Assembly: GCA_010015655.1 (NCBI GenBank)
Contig: ML976694.1
Coordinates: forward strand, 87,634 to 151,633
Origin: Bimuria novae-zelandiae CBS 107.79
Taxonomy: Eukaryota; Ascomycota; Dothideomycetes; Pleosporales; Didymosphaeriaceae
Reading direction: 5' to 3'
Length of the DNA stretch: 64,000 bases
Shown: one piece after another, positions 12,005 to 23,882 of the stretch
Layout: each line of letters starts with the position of its first letter
How positions within the stretch are numbered: the first letter of the stretch is position 1
Notes under the pieces: generated by a model
Told to the model about the DNA's origin: nothing
Seen by the model: the letters and a program-made list of their open reading frames with translations, nothing else
Databases searched by the model: none
Made by a program: the position numbers and the translations under genes

Positions 12005-13222
12005 ATGGGTGCAGTGATCTTCTCTGCCTATGAAAACGAGCACCGCGATCTGAGATGGGTGTCCATTTCTCTGTCCATTGTCGCACTCGTGTTGTTGGTG
12101 ATGCGTATGACGACCACATGGCAGAATCGCGGATGGTTCGGACTTGAAGATGGGTTTGTTATCACCGCAACTGTGAGCTCTACACATTCACTTATACCGA
12201 GAAGACAATCACTAACTGACCAGATCTTCCTCATTTCGTTTGCGGCCATGGTACACGTATCCACGCATTATGGTTTTGGGATGCACGTAGTCGACATCGT
12301 GAGAACTGGCGGCAGTGTTCGCGAAGCTCTCAAGGTGAGCAATCATCTTTTTGAAGCGGAACGCCAGCTTACAAGATGCTTTACAGTTCTTCTACCTCAC
12401 AGTTGTGTTCTACACGCTCACAAATGGCATGAACAAATTCGCATTCCTCATGCTATACTACCGCATCTTCCCCATCCCTGGTTTCCGAAGACTCTGTATC
12501 ATCATGATGTGCGTCAGTGGAGTCTGGACAGTCGCTTTCCTCTTCGTCGCCGTCTTCCAATGCATGCCCGTTGCACGAGTCTACGACCGCACCATTCCCG
12601 GTACCTGTATAAACTTTGCATGGCACCGGTACGTTCTCCATCCCTTGTATCGAGTCACTCTAATAGCTGCAGCTGGACAAACGCCATCTCTAACCTGATC
12701 ACCGACCTAATCATCTTCTTCCTCCCTCTCCCTCTGATTTTGAAACTCAACATGTCGCTCGGCAACCGCATAGGCCTCATCATCCTCTTCAGCATCGGCT
12801 TTTTCATCTGCATCATCACCGCGCTCCGCATGGCCACCCTCCCGCAAACGCTCAAGCTCAGAGAACCGACGTGGGAGTCGGCACCAACGAATCTGTGGTC
12901 CTTCATCGAGGCTGCTGTCGGCGTCATCTGCGCGTGCTTGATTAGTTTGCGTCGGACGATATCCAGAGCGTGGCCGCAAAAGTGGCGCACTAGGAAGGGC
13001 TCCAGCGTGGGATATTATACGAGGTATGGTGGGGGGAGTGCGGGAGGGAAGGTGTTGAGAGGCAAAAGACAGGGGGGAAGCATGCATATGGACACGCTGA
13101 AGAGTGGTAGGAAGGAGACGAAGAGTGAGGTGGTGGTCACGTTGGTCAGTCGGAGTGAATCGCAGGAGCGGATCATCGAGGGCATCACGGTGACGAAAGA
13201 CGTCGAGGTGACTCGGGATTAA
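12005..13222 (+). CDS. Rhodopsin-like fungal integral membrane protein (PTH11-like/SAT4 family)
   Basis: Four exons: 12005-12172, 12224-12334, 12387-12628 and 12673-13222, joined by 44-52 bp introns (CTAAC branch in intron 1). Phases agree and give 356 residues, normal for this family. Hydrophobic segments begin at residue ~17 (WVSISLSIVALVLLVMRM) and include the signature F-x-LEDGFVITAT, ALKFFYLTVVFYTLTNGMNK, a P-x-FRRLC segment and TNAISNLITDLIIFFLPLPLI with the conserved WT/D pattern. The tail from ~residue 270 is hydrophilic, basic and Gly-rich, presumably cytosolic. Family members are fungal 7TM proteins with sensing roles (e.g. PTH11) or are of unknown function in metabolite clusters; no ligand can be inferred. 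The gene is intact and converges with the FAD monooxygenase (stops 115 bp apart). Confidence 0.85.
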   Translation: MGAVIFSAYENEHRDLRWVSISLSIVALVLLVMRMTTTWQNRGWFGLEDGFVITATVSSTHSLIPRRQSLTDQIFLISFAAMVHVSTHYGFGMHVVDIVRTGGSVREALKVSNHLFEAERQLTRCFTVLLPHSCVLHAHKWHEQIRIPHAILPHLPHPWFPKTLYHHDVRQWSLDSRFPLRRRLPMHARCTSLRPHHSRYLYKLCMAPVRSPSLVSSHSNSCSWTNAISNLITDLIIFFLPLPLILKLNMSLGNRIGLIILFSIGFFICIITALRMATLPQTLKLREPTWESAPTNLWSFIEAAVGVICACLISLRRTISRAWPQKWRTRKGSSVGYYTRYGGGSAGGKVLRGKRQGGSMHMDTLKSGRKETKSEVVVTLVSRSESQERIIEGITVTKDVEVTRD

Positions 13223-13337
13223 AGTGATATACAGTCGAGTTATGGTTGTGTATTGGTTGCTAGACGATAAGTCTTGAAAATAATTTTTGTACATGCGTGG
13301 AGATGGAGAAGATAAATATCCGATAACAGTGCCGTGT

Positions 13338-14685
13338 CTATGCTCGCAGCAACTCTCGTGCTCTTTCAAGATCCTGTTCAATCCTATGATCCCATATCCA
13401 GGACATCCTCGAGAGCGCATTCTTCTTAAAAGCCTCAAGATCATCTCCTTCAGGTCCCTCAAGCTCCCACAACATTCCCGCGGCTCGGCTCGTTTCAACC
13501 AATTTCAGCGCCCTGGGGCGCCTCACTGCGTCATAAGCGCGGAACGCCTTCTCCAGCTCGTCGGCGCTCGAAATCTCCCCTAGCAGCTCGCCAAGCACGT
13601 AGCAGTCTTCGATGCACATTCCCGCGCCAGACCCCTGATGTGGGGTGGTGGAGTGAGCTGCGTCCCCGAGTAAGCATATGCGCGGTTTCGATTGGTGGAA
13701 TGTACGAGCTGGCACATGATTGAAGAGGGCCCATATATCTGGATTCTTGACGTTAGCCATAATCCCTTTGACCTTATCGGTCCACCCTGCGTAGTCTGCA
13801 AGCATGTCTTCTCTTGACGTTTTGACCACCCACTCGGGATCTGTCCACTCAGCCCTCGAGCTGAATGCCACCACTACGCGTACCGTTAACCTCAACCACA
13901 ACGAGAAAAGAAAAGAACGCCATACCGTTGAATATTGTGCCATTAGCAATGGGAAAAGTCAGCACATGGCCTTTGTAACCGCAGTACATCTGTGGCGTTC
14001 TCGGCTCCTCGTCGCCTAGGAACTCGACCGCTTTCTGCATTGGGATAATACCCCTGTACGCGTATTTACCAGAGAAAACCGGACGTGCTTCCTCCCTGTT
14101 AAGCACTAGTTCTCGCGTCCGCGACTTGATCCCATCGCATCCGATAACAGCCGTGTGCTGTGCTGTCGTCCCGTCCGCGAAGTGCAGCACCGCGTCGCCA
14201 CCAGACGTCTCAGTAACATCAACGAGCTTCTTCTTGAATTGGGCGATACCCGGCGGGAGAAGTTTGATAAGCTCATCAAGAAAATGAGCGCGGTGAACGC
14301 CGCCTCTTGGGCCTCTTCTCGCCGGAATCGTGAAGATTGGCTCTCCAATTCTGATCTTCCTGCCGTCTTTCTCGTAAACGGAACCTTCGCTGTCGGCTTT
14401 TTGGGTGTCGCCTATCCGCACATCAAACCACTTGGGCGGCTCAGTTTCGACGTTGTTGCTGCAGCGTAAAAAGCCTTCTTTGATCCCGGGCGAGATGAGC
14501 TCCATGGTGCGCACGAAGTTCGCCTCGAAACCTACACCGGCGCCGATTTCACCAAAGGAGGCAGCGCTTTCGTAGACGGTGATTGGGATGTCGTGCTTCT
14601 GCAGAGCGATTGCGAGAGTGAGGCCGGAGATACCCCCGCCAACGATGGCGAGATTGAACGTTTTTGGTTGTGAAAAAGTATTCAT
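13338..14685 (-). CDS. FAD-dependent monooxygenase, salicylate hydroxylase-like
   Basis: Two exons, 14685-13926 and 13873-13338, with a 52-bp GTATGG...TAG intron; 431 residues, normal for class A flavoprotein hydroxylases. The N-terminal Rossmann motif is LAIVGGGISGLTLA (residues ~12-25) followed by VYES. A DG motif appears as VIGCDGIKSRTRE, and the second FAD motif as RICLLGDAAHSTTPHQGSGA with a following IED. These are the expected NAD(P)H- and FAD-binding features of salicylate/3-hydroxybenzoate hydroxylases and of the related monooxygenases in fungal metabolite pathways. The aromatic substrate is not determined. The soluble protein has no signal peptide. A CACGTG box lies in the 5' flank near 14795. 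The gene is intact. Confidence 0.9.
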
Positions 14686-15066
14686 GTTGGACGGTGGGCT
14701 GAAGTTCTGGAATAGACAAAACTCGACCAGTAGATACGTGCTGGTAGGTGTCTCTGTAAGAGATGTAGACGCCGCGACACTTCAGCCCCACATCACGTGG
14801 GTGGGGTGCTCCCAACCCAGATACGCTGAGGCGGCGACGTTCTTGATGATTTGAGTGCCGTGCCGTCAGCACCTGAATATCCCGAACAGTAATGAGCTGA
14901 AAAGCGCTGTTCTCCTAAGTACAATATCAATATAAGCGTACACAGAAAGAGCAAAGACGACTTTTGGTTTGAATTCAATGCAAGAGATCACTGTAGCCCA
15001 TACCTTCGCTCCAACTCCTGTGCGAAACCGGACCTTCATCCAAGAGCGAGATGAAGGCATGCCGCT
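14686..15066. other. 5' flank of FAD monooxygenase
   Basis: Short open frames only, none convincing. Contains a near-palindromic CCCACATCACGTGGGTGGGG block around 14787-14806 with a CACGTG E-box-type core, a plausible bHLH/bZIP site. This is inference from motif shape only. Confidence 0.35.
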
Positions 15067-16980
15067 TCAAGGATAGCGTGCTGCTTGGAATCTTCGCATA
15101 ATCGCGCTTGCTTCTTCCTCCTCACTTCCTGCTTCATCAGTAATCGACATACGGAGTGGAGTAGAGTCGCCTGCTGGTATAGCTCCCTGACAGGTCATTT
15201 CATAATCTTCTCCAATTTCTGAGGTGGAATTATCCAATCCTCGCTCGCGGCCACCGCTTTGCTCCTCTATGGATGTTTGGGAGAAGCGTGAAATGTCACA
15301 GCCCCCTTGATAAACCCCGGGTGCTTGTCTTGCTCGCAAATTTCCCCGTCACCTTCCGCTTCGGGAGTCTTGGTGGAACGAGGTGGAAGACACTGGACAC
15401 CGGCTGTAGCGCCGCTGCCTTCGGGTTTGCACTGAGACTCTTGTGCCACTCATTTAGCTTTCTCATCCCCTCCATTATAGTTCGTCGATCCATTAGACAC
15501 ATTGACGGCACACAAGTAACAGAGTGCTTGGTCCCTTCGCTCCCTTTCGCTCCTCGACTCTTCCATTTCCTCGAGACGCACCTACGCCGATTGAGCCTCA
15601 GCCGCTAGGACCTCCTCGTCCGCTGTCCATTTCCATCGAAGCGTACTAATTAATTTTCTCGAGGACAGACTGAACGCAATCTTGAAACTCTTTAGCCATC
15701 CGTGCATACTGTTCTTGCACTTCGAATTTCTGCAGATCCTAATCGCGCTTCTCGTAAATTGTAACCTCAGCCATTTGTAGTGAAGGGAGGTACATAGCTT
15801 CACGTGCGTTGTCGTTCAATTCACGGAGATCCTCAACACTTCTCCATAATAGGCCCGTTTGGTCTCCTATCCTCGCCACTCCGTCTGTGGCGTGTTTTTC
15901 AATCTTCTTCCGCTCCTCCTGCATTGCATTCATTCACCTGTTGATCCTTCCTCTTAAATTCCCAAAGCGTCGCTCCAAATGTGGAATATGGTAAGTGAGG
16001 GCATCGTCGAGTGTTAGTTACCGTTCACAAACTTTGCCTAATTGCTTGCGAGTCTCCATGAATCGCGGCGAATACCGGTAAACAGGATGATCGCTCTTAG
16101 GAAGGGAATATATGGGATCTTTTCTGCCACGAACGGGTTTAGGCTTCTTTTCGAGACCATTTACCAGTTAGCCAATCGTCGAGGTACTGTTTTTTCAGCA
16201 CTTTCGTCAAAGATCTTGGCCAGTAGAGCTTGCCAAAAGCCTGTATTAATAGATAATACTCGAACCTTATTCAGGTCATTGGGGATATCCTTTTAAAAAC
16301 AAACTATGTTCAAAGCAGCTCATGAGTGCTTGGAGTCCGAAATCTTCCTCTTGTGAATGGGACAGAATTCTGTGCTCTCTTCATCGTTCCCAGTCATCAT
16401 CCGTGCCAGTAACAGATTCGATGAGTTTGGTCGGTAGTACTTGCACTAGGACATCGTTATCTTGCGCGTTCTTCGTAGGGAAAATCTAACACTTCTTTTC
16501 TTGGGTTCGGGGAAGGTAGAAAACTGAGCACCCTCTATCTAACACGGTAAAGGGTGAAACAAACGTCGTGGCATCGGGGCAGTCTAATTTTGGAGGGTAA
16601 GTAATTTTGAATGTCAATTTCGTGGACACGACCTTCACTATGATCAATGAAACTGTGATCATCCCCGTCCTCGTTGTGACGATTCTCGCTGAAGGAGTGA
16701 ATCATGGTGCGCAAATCAAGTACTTCAACCGGCAGCTTACCCGCCCTCTGGCTGTCGTGGAATGCACACAAGATGCGACGTAATGTGCACGTGCTAACTG
16801 CGTTTGACGAAGAGAGGTCCTCAATCTATACGGCGGTTCTGGAATATTCTTCACTCGGGCTAGATGCTGTCGAATCCTCCGATGGGGCCAAAGGTGTTGG
16901 TGCCCTTAAGCTGGATCCTACTGCTCGGCATAATTTACATCACCGTCCAGTGGTACACTATCCCCTAGTGTAACTAGGGG
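15067..16980 (-). pseudogene. Decayed gene of unknown function
   Basis: Minus-strand protein-like stretches occur in several frames, broken by stops: a Ser/Thr/Pro-rich piece near 16900-16800, a charged segment (RVHEIDIQNYLPSKIRLPRC) within 16770-16535, a helix-rich part (15933-15739, LLWRSVEDLRELNDNAREAM), QKFEVQEQYARMAKEFQDCV near 15730-15670, and an acidic tail at 15339-15067. The order and the helical character suggest one ancestral protein with coiled-coil regions. I do not recognise the family. Composition is not RIP-like, so decay looks like ordinary mutation. A spliced functional gene is possible but I could not connect the pieces with good splice sites. Confidence 0.35.
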
Positions 16981-17356
16981 GGTTCTAGAGCAGTCGGGCC
17001 TTCTATTTCATTTCCCCGTGTTTTTGGCTTGTCTCTTGCTGCGTTATCTCGGTGGCTGGTCTTAGCTTCGTCGTGGTTGCTTCGGCGGCGGCCTAGTCGG
17101 GAAGTCGTCGTCGTGGGGCTTGTCCCTGTGTCGCGCCTTGCGCTTTCTGCTCGCCATGTCGGCAAGCGCAAAACAAGCGGGAAGAAATAAGCAGTCGTTG
17201 GGTTGATGCGATTTGACGAGATTTAATAATGGCGTTGTAGCCTTGGGATTGGAACCGTGGAGAGCGCGCGCGACGTCTCTTGGCCGGGCACACCAGAGCG
17301 AATACTGTGTCTGTGCGCGTCCTGCGCGCCATCGGATTAGAGCTGGCACCGATCAA
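16975..17356 (-). other. Possible basic-protein gene start next to the transposon nest
   Basis: On the minus strand an ATG near 17158 opens a short, highly basic and hydrophilic reading (MASRKRKARHRDKPHDDDFP), closed after about 30 codons. A neighbouring frame continues with similar charged sequence to 16974. It could be the 5' exon of a gene truncated by the transposons or by decay. Function unknown. Confidence 0.2.
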
Positions 17357-17436
17357 ATACGAACCAATTATTAACTAATCGATATTGGTTTAACTAATAT
17401 TAGTTAGATTGCTAATATCAGTTTTAGAATTACTTA

Positions 17437-17515
17437 ACGTACTCCACAAGCGAGTGACCGGCGCAAGCGAGTGACCGGCACAAGCGAATGACCAGAAATA
17501 CCAAGACCCTATTAA
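17437..17515 (+). repeat. Left terminal inverted repeat of the Fot1 element, with internal 17-bp iterons
   Basis: Inverted copy of 19990-20068. Inside, the unit ACAAGCGAGTGGCCGGT (mutated to GTGACCGG here) is repeated three times in tandem. Confidence 0.9.
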
Positions 17516-18531
17516 AACGTACTATTACTTATAGTATAACGCGATATCTTAACTACCTAACTAGCTACTAGAATTAAAAGAAGCCTAATTATAGCTTACG
17601 CTTTAAGCTATTAAAGGAAATACGCTACTTTTAATTTTATATACTATAATAGTCTATAGTGTTGCTAAAAGAATACTAAGATAAAGATACGCTAGAGTAA
17701 CCTTTTAACCTAACTATATACCTAACTTTATAAATCTCTTTCTAATAGAGGAGCAGGTAATTATTTAGTATATACTTAACTTAAACGCGCGAGGATTTCC
17801 GTCCTAGCTTATTACTATTAAAGATATAGCTAAATTTTTATTAGCTAAGTAGCGTTATAAGCTTATTAGCTAAAACTAGGCTATAAACTTTATAAAGCGC
17901 TAGCTAGAGCTCTAAGTTAAATTTAATTAAAAGTATAACTATAAGAGAGCCCTCTGTGAAGATCTTAAGGTTATATAGGGCTAGTTCTAGCTTGTAGAGA
18001 ATACTAAAGTCAAGTATAGTATTCTATATAAAGATACCTATAACTTTAATAAGACTAGCTTTATAATAGGCATAATACTAACAGAAGTAGTTATTATAGG
18101 CTTTAAGCGTTAAGGTAGGTTAAAAAGCGTGTAGTAAGGTAATTAGAAGTAGACTATAGCTATTTAGGGTATTAATATAATAGGCTAGGCGATTCTACCC
18201 TTCCTTATCTTCTAGGGCAAGCACTACCTCTCTATCTAGTATAAAGAGAAGGATCTACCTTATAATTAGGTTATTATAGTCTCTAAGAATAGCTAAATAA
18301 TAAATAAGCTTAGTTTATAGTAGCTAAAGCACTTTAACGCGCATATAAAAAAGTATACTATTAGTAGCTATTAACTACTTATTATTAATAGCTATAAGAG
18401 CTATAACTTGCTTAAATTCTAATAATACTATAAGAATAATAAGATTATTACTTTTTATATGCCTCTATATTTGTCGCACCTCTTATAGCTACTAGATATA
18501 GGATGTTTCTCGCTATTAAAGAAGGCGTATG

Positions 18532-19253
18532 TGTAAGGGGCTTTAGGCCCGGGGGACCTGAGATGCCAGAAGAATACAGATAAATTCGATAAGGAGTTTA
18601 AGTAGCTCCTCCCTACGCTATATATAGAGCTTCTAAGTAGAGAGGACTAACTCTAGAGGGGCTAGGTCCGTTTCCTGACATTCCGGAGGTACCCTAATGT
18701 TATGAGGCTCTCACACCTTGTTCCGATCTAGGTTAGGGCAGTAAGGTATTATAGTACTTTATAAATTATTTAGTAGTATAAGTTAATGCGACACTTAGCG
18801 CAAGGCTAGATAATTTAATTTTATAATAAAGTAAGATAACTATTAGTCTATATAAGAGAACGTACTTGCACAGAAGATATATAAGTTAACTATAAAGAAG
18901 AAAATAATATAGGAGAATCTACTATACTATATACTAGTCTATTTCTTCCTCTATCTTTAGGTGATCCGGCCCCCTTAGCAGATTACCTTAGTTCGAAGCT
19001 CTTAGTAGATTACCTTAATCTAGAGCTACTATTAGATTAGGGTTACGTAACTTTAGCTAATATAAGCGACCCCGCGAGTCCTTATAGGCTAGCTATAGTA
19101 TAACCTTATCTACCTCCCCCTGTTTATCCTTATCTATGGTTGTGTCACTATCCGGGTTTCCTGAGCTCGTAACACCTGATGGCTCTTAGAATTGCTTAAG
19201 GCTTAGGCCACGAGGTTTCTTAGCCGAGTACTTTAGAGGCCTAGCCTCTAACA
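18532..19253. mobile_element. Solo LTR (722 bp) nested inside the Fot1 transposase
   Basis: Begins TGTAAGGGGC and ends CCTCTAACA (TG...CA), flanked by the 5-bp duplication GTATG (18527-18531 and 19254-19258). It splits the transposase reading between the PLDIGCF block and the YGR segment. It is less RIP-mutated than its host. No internal retroelement sequence is present, so it is a recombination product. Confidence 0.85.
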
Positions 19254-19989
19254 GTATGGACGCTAAGCTAAGAATCTAATACATAACTATATTACGTATA
19301 TTACTAAAATTAAGTTCCTACCTTACTTTATTACTACTTTTAAGGTTATAATTACTTAAAGTAATATTTAAGGAAGCTTTTAAGGCGCTAGTCTTATTCC
19401 TTTTAATCTAAAAGTGATAATATTAAAGCTTAACATCCGTCTACGTATACTATTACTACTAGTAGTTAATAGTAGCCTATAGTAATTATAGACGCCTAGT
19501 AACACCTTAGAATTTAGGTTATAATTAATGCTAGTAAAGGAGAGAATTTACAAGCACTTAAATAATTCTCTAATAAGCCTAATTAAGGCCTTTAAAAAGA
19601 TAATAAAAGGTATTATAGTAGTAGCGCATAAGCTAGTATTAGCATAAAAGTAGATTACTAAGCTTTAAGCTACTAATAAGGCCGCTATATAATAGAAAAT
19701 ATATAAAAGAAAGTAATTATAATAAGAAGGGGTCCTTATAGCTACTAATAGCTAGTAACTAGCTACCCTAAAGGACTTTACGGTGCGTAGTAATAAGAAA
19801 AAGGAAAAAAAAAAGTGTGTGCGCAAATAAAGGCAAATTAATTTCATAGCGCTATAGACGCTATAGTAAGGCTAGGCATAATTTGCGCACGTATAAAAAT
19901 AAAGAAAAAGTAAATTCTAAGTATATTAGCCTACTACGATTTCTTATAACTATTTATGCGCGTTCTGTACTATTGTGTAGAGTGTAGAT

Positions 19990-20068
19990 TTAATGGGGTC
20001 TTGGCATTTCCGGCCACTCGCTTGTACCGGCCACTCGCTTGTACCGGCCACTCGCTTGTAGAGTACGT
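19990..20068 (-). repeat. Right terminal inverted repeat of the Fot1 element, with internal 17-bp iterons
   Basis: Inverted copy of 17437-17515. The three iterons are better preserved here, each reading CCGGCCACTCGCTTGT on the plus strand. Confidence 0.9.
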
Positions 20069-20357
20069 TAGCTAAAATTAAAGTAAATAGTACATATTTT
20101 TCTATTATAGTATTATTAAATAGTAGAGTAATAGCGGCGTTGATTATTAATAAGTAAGTTACTACTTAAGCGTAGAAATATCTAGGCGCTTACATTATAA
20201 AACCAAGTAAGCTATTAGTCTTTAAGGACTATTAAGGAGTTAGGAAGGGCTAAGTAGAGATAAAAATAGTAGTATTTTTTAAAATTAATAAACATCTCTT
20301 CCTAAATTCTAAGTTCTAGATCACTAAGTCCACATACGAGGTCTTTATAAGGATAAG

Positions 20358-20788
20358 TGTTAGGATCTATTAAGACCTAACATGATGCGGGGCGGGGCAT
20401 GGACGCTTACCCATACGACCAGCCAAGATTCTTGACTCAGCCATGAGTCACGTGACTAAGTCACGCGTCCCAGAAATATCAGGCGTTCCAGAAGTATCTT
20501 GGCACATGGGATTTTGGGACTCTTGGGACTCTTAGGATTCGTGGGACGAGTTATATATATAAGAACGCGATAGTAGACTTATACTATTATATTTAACCTA
20601 TTTACTAATCTATTATTTAGATTTAACTCAGGCTCCCTTATTAATTTGACTATACTATACACACTTTTAGTACTAACGCCCTATTAATACGCGTAAGCTA
20701 TTAATACCCATTACCTATATCCTCGACACTCTTGCCCGAGAACTAACCCAAGCCCCTTTAAGATCAGCTATCCCTCAGGGCTTTAACA
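20358..20788. mobile_element. Solo LTR, family A (431 bp), nested in the gypsy relic
   Basis: Begins TGTTAGGATC, ends GGCTTTAACA, with the 5-bp duplication ATAAG on both sides (20353-20357 and 20789-20793). It is the same family as the LTR at 45508-45964 (shared start TGTTAGGATCT on its own strand, shared internal CTTGCCCGAGAAC and CAGCTATCC). Part of it has kept GC-rich, little-mutated sequence. Confidence 0.85.
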
Positions 20789-23364
20789 ATAAGATATTTA
20801 CGCAGTTAACGCCTTTATTTAAATTATAAGAAAATAAATCTAATCTAGCTATATAATAAACTAGTCTTAACTACGTTTACTTAGATAATTAAACTATCGT
20901 CCCGCACGCTTTATTATAGCAAAATTGACCCTAATTATTAGGCTAATGCCTATTAACAGAATAAGCTAGTGAATTACTCTTATTAGTAGTACTACATTCT
21001 AAGCTAATAATAGAAAGATCCTATCGTTAAGGAGATACTTACTAAGAAATAGGCGCCAGCTATAGTAAAACTAAAAACTAAAGAGAAAGCTATCGTCACT
21101 TTTAATACTAATAATAGTTATTCCTAATAGCATGAACGGCTAGTTAGCAAATAGAATTAAAAAAAGAAGTAGAGAATAAAGAACCTTACTTAGCACCTTT
21201 AAGACTTTATTAATAATATACCTAAACTAGTTTTAGTAATAGTCTCTAAGCCACCTAGTTAGATAGTCCTAACTAATAAAGGGGAGCGATAGGCTCTAGT
21301 CTATAAAATCTACTAGGTAAAGAATGGTTTTGTATAATAAAAATAAACTACTTACCTTATACCTATAGAAGCTATCCTATTAGAGCTAGACAACTAATAA
21401 AATAAGACTAAAGAAATATACCTTATTAAAGTATAATAAGCTTAGAAAACTTATAATAGTAAAGTAATCTTTTCCCTAAAGGAGAGGTCCCTAATATATT
21501 AATACTATAAAAATAAAGATCTTAAATCTAATTACACACCTAGAAGGTTTCTTCTCTAAAAAGAAAGCTAATACTCTACTAGCCTACTATCCTAGTAAGG
21601 ATATAGTACTTAAGCTTAAGAAGCCTTTATTAGCTATAGACCCGCTACCCTATCGCACACTAGTATAATATCTTTTATTAGAGAAAGTGACTATTAACAA
21701 ACTTCTTAAAATTAACTTTATTAAATTATGCTATAAATCCCGTGTAGCCCTTATCTTATTCGCCCTAAAACTATACTTAAAAGACTAATAATTCTTTGTT
21801 AACTATTACTAGATTAATACTTATCTTAAGAGTTAAATTTTCACTGCACTATAGATAGCGGGCACGAATTTTAACTATTATAATATATAACTATTTACTA
21901 AAATTAATATAATATAGACCTTTTATTAGCTGCAACTAAAAGTAGGCTCCTAGTATCTAATAGTATTTTAGACTAGGTATAGTACCATTTAGTAAAAGGT
22001 CTTATCGTTTAGACTAAAAGTAAGCCTAGTATAGTTTTAGGCTTTTATTAACTACTAACTTACTAAATTACTAAACTTTTACGCGAGCGCTTACGTCGAT
22101 AATATATTAATTTACTTAAAAACTAAGGAAAAACACTAGCTATAAGTAGCAAAAGTAATTTACTACCTTAATTAAGTAAACCTATAGGAAGTTATTAAGA
22201 AGTTATAATTTAATATAACTGAAGTAGATTACTTAGGCATAGTTATAGTTGCTAGAATTAGTATTTATATTAATCCCTATAAAGTAGAAGCTATTAAGAA
22301 CTAAAAATTTAAAGACCTTAAAAATAAGTCTATAATTTAGTTTTTTACTAGCCTATATAACTACATTTAGATGTTCTATTATTACGCTAGCAATACAACT
22401 AAGCTATTAAATTAATTACTAAAATAAAATATAAAATAGAAGATAAAAGAGTAGTAATAGGCTTTTAAAGCTATAAAAGAAGTAGCCTACTCTACACTTA
22501 TCCTATCCTTCATTAAGCCAGGTCGACTAACTAAAGTAAAAACTAATACCTTTTATAACGCTACAGGCGGAGTTCTCTAGCAGTAATAAGAAGATAACGT
22601 ATAGAAGCCAATAGGCTATTTCTCTAAGATCATGTCTCTCGCTAAGAGAGTATACCCTATCTAAGACTAAGAGTTACTAGCCATAGTACAAACGTTAGAG
22701 TACTACTACCTTAAATTAGTAGGATTATAGTTCTTTATTATTACTAATTACTAGGCACTTGTATACTTTATAAATAAATGAATACTATTAATATAATAAG
22801 TTCGCTAGACTAAGGTTTTTTCCAATTTTAACTTAACCTTTACTTATTAACTAGACTAAAAAAAATATAGCAACTAACGCTTTATCGCGGAAAATAACTA
22901 AGTTATTTATTATAAAAACCTACGAAGCGAAGGAGCGTACTATAGCCTTAATTTTTTTTAAAATAGTTAAACTTCGTTATTATAGCTATAGATAATAATA
23001 AGGAAGCCCTAATAGTACTTTAAAAAGCTAATTTAGTAGACTTAATCTAAAAAGAAAGCGCTTATTACTTAAAGGAATTTAGTAATAATACCTAACTATT
23101 TATCTTAGCTATTATAATAAATAGCTATATACACCTGCGCATAGCACTTATCTGTAAGGTCTATAAAATAAGGTGATCTATATACTCTACAAGGACTATA
23201 GGTGGCTAGAAATAGAGCACAATATCTAAAGATATATTAAAAACTATTATAATTATAGAAGGAATAAGGTGGCCTAAGATAAAACACTAGGCCTACTCTA
23301 TCCCTTACTGATACCCTCTAAAGTCTAGCAATAAGTCGTGGTAGACGGGAAGGACATGTCTAAG

Positions 23365-23882
23365 TGTTACGATCACGAACCCCACAGGAACAATGGAACC
23401 AGATAATTACGCCAAGAGGGTCATTGTTGGCAGAATGACCGCGCTAGGGAAACACACAGTAGCGCGGGGCAGCTTAGGTCAGCAAGCACGTGACAAAGTC
23501 CCGTATAAGCAAAAAGTCCCGCGTAAGAGTTAGGACAATAGTAAGTCTTAGGGACTACCTCTAGGAAAAGGATCTTAGCAGGACTATAATAAAGATTTAG
23601 ATAATAGCAAAGACTAAAATAAGTAGTATATAGTCTAATAGTTTCTCTATGCTTCTCCTACTCCTTGTAGTTAACTTAATATACTATAAGTACATCTTTT
23701 ATAATAAATTAGTAAATCTCCTAGTTAGTTATTCTATAGTTTATTATAAATTTAAATTATTTTTAAAACCTACCTCGTAGCTATCTGTAGCTTTTGACTA
23801 CTAAATATCCGCAAGGTACCTTACCCTTGACCTATCCTCCCCTAGCCTAGACTAGGCATAGGTACGTAGGATCCTTGTAACA
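23365..23882. mobile_element. Solo LTR, family B (518 bp), nested in gypsy integrase
   Basis: Begins TGTTACGATC and ends CCTTGTAACA, with matching ends (TGTTAC/GTAACA) and the 5-bp duplication CTAAG at 23360-23364 and 23883-23887. The integrase reading breaks at its left edge and continues at its right edge. Confidence 0.9.

Larger units (their letters stand above)
17437..20068 (+). mobile_element. Fot1/pogo (Tc1-mariner) DNA transposon, RIP-mutated, with a nested solo LTR
   Basis: Both ends carry ~80-bp terminal inverted repeats beginning ACGTACTC, flanked by a TA target duplication (17435-17436 and 20069-20070). Removing the nested LTR leaves about 1.9 kb, the usual Fot1 size. The plus strand still reads as a pogo/DDE transposase with stops: phrases such as RGFPPRLAIIEDIANILLA, TYNFDKTGFIIG (catalytic Asp region), QGINIIG*AILPFLIFQGKHY and LPLYLSHLL*LLDIGCF, the last matching the conserved PPHSSHLLQPLDVGCF block. 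After the LTR the C-terminal part resumes (YGR*AKNLIHNYI). Stop codons are mostly TAA/TAG where Gln is expected (CAA/CAG), as RIP predicts. Non-autonomous and dead. Confidence 0.9.

Noticed and set aside
8280..14685. Secondary-metabolite cluster
   Set aside because: No polyketide synthase, peptide synthetase, terpene cyclase or prenyltransferase in the window.
17452..17505. Short regularly spaced repeats resembling a CRISPR
   Set aside because: Eukaryotic context; the units are iterons inside a transposon inverted repeat.
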